Positions 61,205 through 64,000 of a stretch of DNA of 64,000 bases are shown here, in pieces. The notes beneath the pieces were generated by a model, which was not told the DNA's origin, did not search any database, and was given only the letters and a program-made list of their open reading frames with translations. This stretch comes from Scenedesmus sp. ARA3 (lineage: Eukaryota; Chlorophyta; Chlorophyceae; Sphaeropleales; Scenedesmaceae). Where the stretch lies: assembly GCA_004335835.1 (NCBI GenBank), contig RWJK01000888.1, positions 40,122 to 104,121 of the forward strand. The letters are read 5' to 3'. Within the stretch, counting starts at the first letter, position 1. Every line of letters begins with the position of its first letter. Made by a program: the position numbers and the translations under genes.

Positions 61205-61240
61205 CATAAACAAAAAAACCAAAAAATAAATAAATAAAAC
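61205..61240 (+). repeat. A-rich tract and direct repeat, right of orphan gene
   Basis: This tract starts with CATAAACAAAAAAACCAAAA, similar to the left copy at 60516-60537, and continues as (AAAT)n. It begins about ten bases after the stop codon at 61192-61194. It could be a genomic remnant of a poly(A) tail or simply an AT-rich 3' untranslated region. Confidence 0.55.
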
Positions 61241-62430
61241 TGCCCAGCTGCATGCATCAGCAGCAAGGTGGTGGCAACTCCCCTAGCTGTGCATGCAGCT
61301 GAGCCAACGCCCCGTAGTTTACTTGGCAAAACGCCCGCTTGCTGGAGTCGCTGGTGCAAACCCAGCCGGGGCCAAACAACTTCACAACTGCAGCGACCTG
61401 GTGCAGGCTCTAGCCTACTGTGCAGGTCAATGCCCACATGCTGCTGACTTGCTGTTGTACACTTGACTGTACAGGCATCACCGACACTTGCCTCTGATAA
61501 AGACCTCATGCCATCCTATGGCCAGACACTTCCTGCAAGAGCTAGCAAGTCTCCGTGAGTGGACGTTGTTTGCTTGCATGTTGCAGCATGCCAGGTGCTC
61601 TTTGTGTTATGATGAACCATTCCAGCACTGGCTGTGCAGTCTGCTGCACACATCCACGTCCAGGACCCACAAGTATGGCCCATAAATGTACAGCTGTGTC
61701 ACGTGTGAACAGCTGTCTTGGTTTGCGCACTGGGCTGCTGCAGTGTTGATGAAGTGTGGGTGGGTTTTGCAGCAAAGGCTGTACAATACATGTGGCACTG
61801 CCGGCAGCTGTTGCGCTGTCATCGGCGTACAGTCAGCATTGTTGGTGCTGGCACAGTGTGGTTGCACCAGCATGCCACTGCTTGAAACCACCAATGGCAT
61901 GCTGCGCATGTAAGTGTTACTGTGCCACACCAGGGTTGAGCCGGCATTGAGAAGGCTGTGTCCATATTCATGTTTCACAATGCACATCATCAGCACATCC
62001 TGTCCTCCTAGATATACATCAACAGCACAGCCACCTGCAGGACAGCCGTCCATCCGTATGCAGTGGTGCAACACTGGGCCGTGGGCAGGCAAGCACATTT
62101 GCATTAATCTGACAAGCCAACAATGCACGAGGCATGTTGCTCTGACAAACAAAGGCCGTCCTCTGAAAGGACATGCCAAGTGCTAGGCAGGCAGGATCTC
62201 TGACAACATCCGTGGTCACCAGGAGAGCGAGACCAGAGCCATGTGTGCACGCCCAAGCGTTCACAACCACAGTGCACAACTCAGCTACTTGTCCCACAGG
62301 ACAGCAGTTCACCAGCAGCAGTGTACACAATATCATCCAGGGCAACATCAAAACTGTCATTTTGAAACCAACACACCATCCAGCTGCAGACCAAACATGC
62401 AGCTCAGCCCGGTACACCTGCAGCACAACC
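61241..62430. other. intergenic, no supported gene
   Basis: Both strands have open frames, but none shows conserved motifs with consistent splice sites. A minus-strand HEYGH at 61958-61972 resembles a metalloprotease zinc motif but has no supporting context. The right part is 3' flank of the secreted-protein gene. Confidence 0.4.
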
Positions 62431-63792
62431 TCACACCTTTGACACACACCCCACAACAGCAATGGGCTTGGTCTCCCAGATCATCCTGCCATTCACAAGC
62501 GGCACGCCAATGACAGAAAGCGGTACCTTGCCACCCAGTGGCCACTGCACCGTTATGTCATCTGTCCAGGACCCAAACCCTAACCCCTTGAAGGTCAGCT
62601 TGTACCCACTGTCATCCAGGATGATTGTGTTCGAGTCGCCGCCCTTTGCGAGTGACACCGAGAAGGCATCAACGGACTGTGAACTCTCGCTCAGGTAAGT
62701 GAACTCCACCAAGAACTTCAGCGCCAGCTGCGACAGCATCGTGACGTTCTCTGTCCTGATCAATTGGTGATCCATAGTGCTGCAATCAATGGCGGGCAAA
62801 GACCTCCAGTCTCCGTAGAGTCCGTTGCTGTAGAGGTACAGCTTGGCTGTCAGAGTGAGGCGCGGGACGGTGGGTGTGTATGGCACTGGGAGTGTGATGT
62901 CTTCAAAGGCTTTGAGGCTGTAGTTTGAGGAGCGGATTGAGGGCGCTGCAGGCAGCCAAACAGGGGCAGCAACGGCAGCGAGCGAGCAGCTGTGAGGTGT
63001 GTCTGCGGTGCAGGCCAGGGCTAGCAGCACTGCTTGCGCAGGAGAAGCTCACCTCAATGCTGAACAGAGTAACATCAAAAAAAGCAGTGCTGGCCCATGT
63101 ATGAACACTCTAGAGCAGCTTGAGAGTAGTTTGCAAGGCATACTGAAATTGTAACCACCTGGCAAAATTGCCAGTGCACATGCTTGGTGCTGCTGCTGCT
63201 TGCGTATCGCTGTCAGCACACCTTGCATGCTGACACGCAAGTGATGATGGCAGCTGTCCAGCACCAGCCATTGATTTAGATCATACCGCATGCCATCAAG
63301 AAACAACTGCTGTCAGTGATACTCCTCAACCCATGTCCTGCAAGCGCACACGGCCTGCGCTGCGCAGCAGCAGCACCCACCTATGAGAGCCAGCAGGTCA
63401 AAGTTGGTGTCAGGGACATGCATTGCGCCAGTCCGCAGCGGCCGCACCGTGTTGCACCAAGTATCCACAGTGGCAGACGCCTTGTCAGCCGGCACTGAGC
63501 TGTGAGACACATTCCACGTCCATGTTTCGCCATGGCCGTCTTTTGTTGTGATGTGGGACTGCCAGCCAGCTGGAACATCAACATCAGCATCAGTTGGCAG
63601 CTCAGGTACGACTGCAATCCACAGGGTGCGCTGGTCGTCCTGATTGACAGTGGGTGTGGCACCATACATCTCTGATAGGTGGTCTGCACTGCTGTTGCGT
63701 GTGGCGGCTTGCTCCTGCTGCAGCAGCCTGGAGGCGGCATCCAGGTGCAGAGCTGCAAAAGCAGGAGAGATAGCGGCAGAGACAGCACACAT
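62431..63792 (-). CDS. secreted protein of unknown function, two exons
   Basis: Exons are 63792-63381 and 63002-62431, joined in phase through a clean GTGGGT donor and a CACCGCAG acceptor; 327 residues. The N-terminus MCAVSAAISPAFAALHLDAA looks like a signal peptide. Potential N-glycosylation sites are NSS, NVS and NVT. The body is rich in beta-forming residues (LTLTAKLYLYSNGLYGDW, KLTFKGLGFGSWTDDITVQW) with several Trp and only a few Cys. No enzyme motif was recognised. The chosen ATG is the first in frame with hydrophobic character, but an upstream exon beyond 63792 cannot be excluded. The C-terminus is taken at the first in-frame stop. It could be a wall or matrix glycoprotein. Confidence 0.6.
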
Positions 63793-64000
63793 GCGGAGTT
63801 GGTGCAGTGCGAACAGCTCGTGCTTCTGATGTGTCACATTTGCAGCCTGGCCTGGTAATAAGCCCCAGTGTTGACTGGCTAGATGCCGTGTGTACACCGT
63901 GTGCTTGTAGGATCAGCTGTTGGAGGCTGTGCACTATGATCACCAGACAATCAAGATGCAAGTCAAGGCACGTCCAGTTGCACATCATGCAACTGGACGT
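63793..64000. other. right edge of window
   Basis: The upstream flank of the secreted-protein gene. The last 40 bases contain an inverted repeat: ACGTCCAGTTGCA at 63970-63982 and TGCAACTGGACGT at 63988-64000, with a five-base loop. The element is cut by the window end. Confidence 0.5.

Noticed and set aside
61940..61990. HEYGH zinc-metalloprotease motif, possibly a gametolysin-like (M11) exon on the minus strand
   Set aside because: No third ligand, no Met-turn and no M11-type flanking sequence were seen, and there is no splice-consistent link to the secreted-protein gene. A chance match is likely.
1..64000. CRISPR arrays, rRNA operons, prophage or bacterial operon structure
   Set aside because: Repeats present are short tandem or low-complexity, not regularly spaced with unique spacers. 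Genes are intron-rich and eukaryotic.

Overview
The window is nuclear DNA of a eukaryote, most probably a flagellated chlorophyte green alga. Genes are split by many short GT-AG introns with CTG-rich polypyrimidine tracts before the acceptor. CAG/CTG triplets are very common in exons and introns alike, giving poly-Gln, poly-Ala and poly-Ser runs. The gene content fits this: orthologues of the ciliary proteins LRRC9 and RAB28, a plant-type PRISE reductase, a WSC-domain secreted protease and an algal/plant-type nucleotide-sugar transporter. All exon models below were built by hand from splice-site sequence, codon phase across each junction and protein-family resemblance; no search was run.

Layout, left to right. 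1-2.5 kb: a possible tRNA-derived SINE end and a truncated copy of a nucleotide-sugar transporter that has lost its stop codon. 2.6-8.5 kb (-): a 13-exon secreted WSC + papain-type cysteine protease. 9.7-11.5 kb: repeated transporter 3' flank, then the intact intronless UDP-galactose/UDP-glucose-type transporter (-). 11.9-23.1 kb (-): a giant armadillo-type protein of about 2,600 residues. 23.6-31.8 kb (+): LRRC9, divergent from the armadillo gene across 485 bp. 32.2-35.3 kb (+): a 388-residue PRISE-type (progesterone 5-beta-reductase/iridoid-synthase-like) reductase. 35.9-43.5 kb (-): a 2,055-residue SET1/trithorax-type histone methyltransferase with a long SR-rich N-terminus. 44.0-51.5 kb (+): a 952-residue CLC-6/7-type chloride transporter, divergent from the SET gene. 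52.3-53.9 kb (+): RAB28 with a CaaX box and a GC-AG intron. 54.5-58.8 kb (+): a poly-Gln protein with two copies of an unnamed module and a TFIIS N-terminal-like domain. 60.5-61.2 kb (+): an intronless orphan membrane protein between A-rich repeats. 62.4-63.8 kb (-): a small secreted protein of unknown function.

Functionally the block mixes cilium-linked genes (LRRC9, RAB28, perhaps the armadillo protein sharing the LRRC9 promoter region), endomembrane transport (nucleotide-sugar transporter, CLC), chromatin/transcription (SET protein, TFIIS-N protein) and secreted wall or matrix proteins. There is no operon-like or phage-like structure, and no CRISPR array, rRNA gene or complete tRNA gene was seen. 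The points most worth follow-up are the LRRC9/armadillo divergent pair, the SR-SET fusion, the duplicated module in the TFIIS-N protein, the orphan intronless gene, and the recent partial duplications of the transporter and of a CLC exon.
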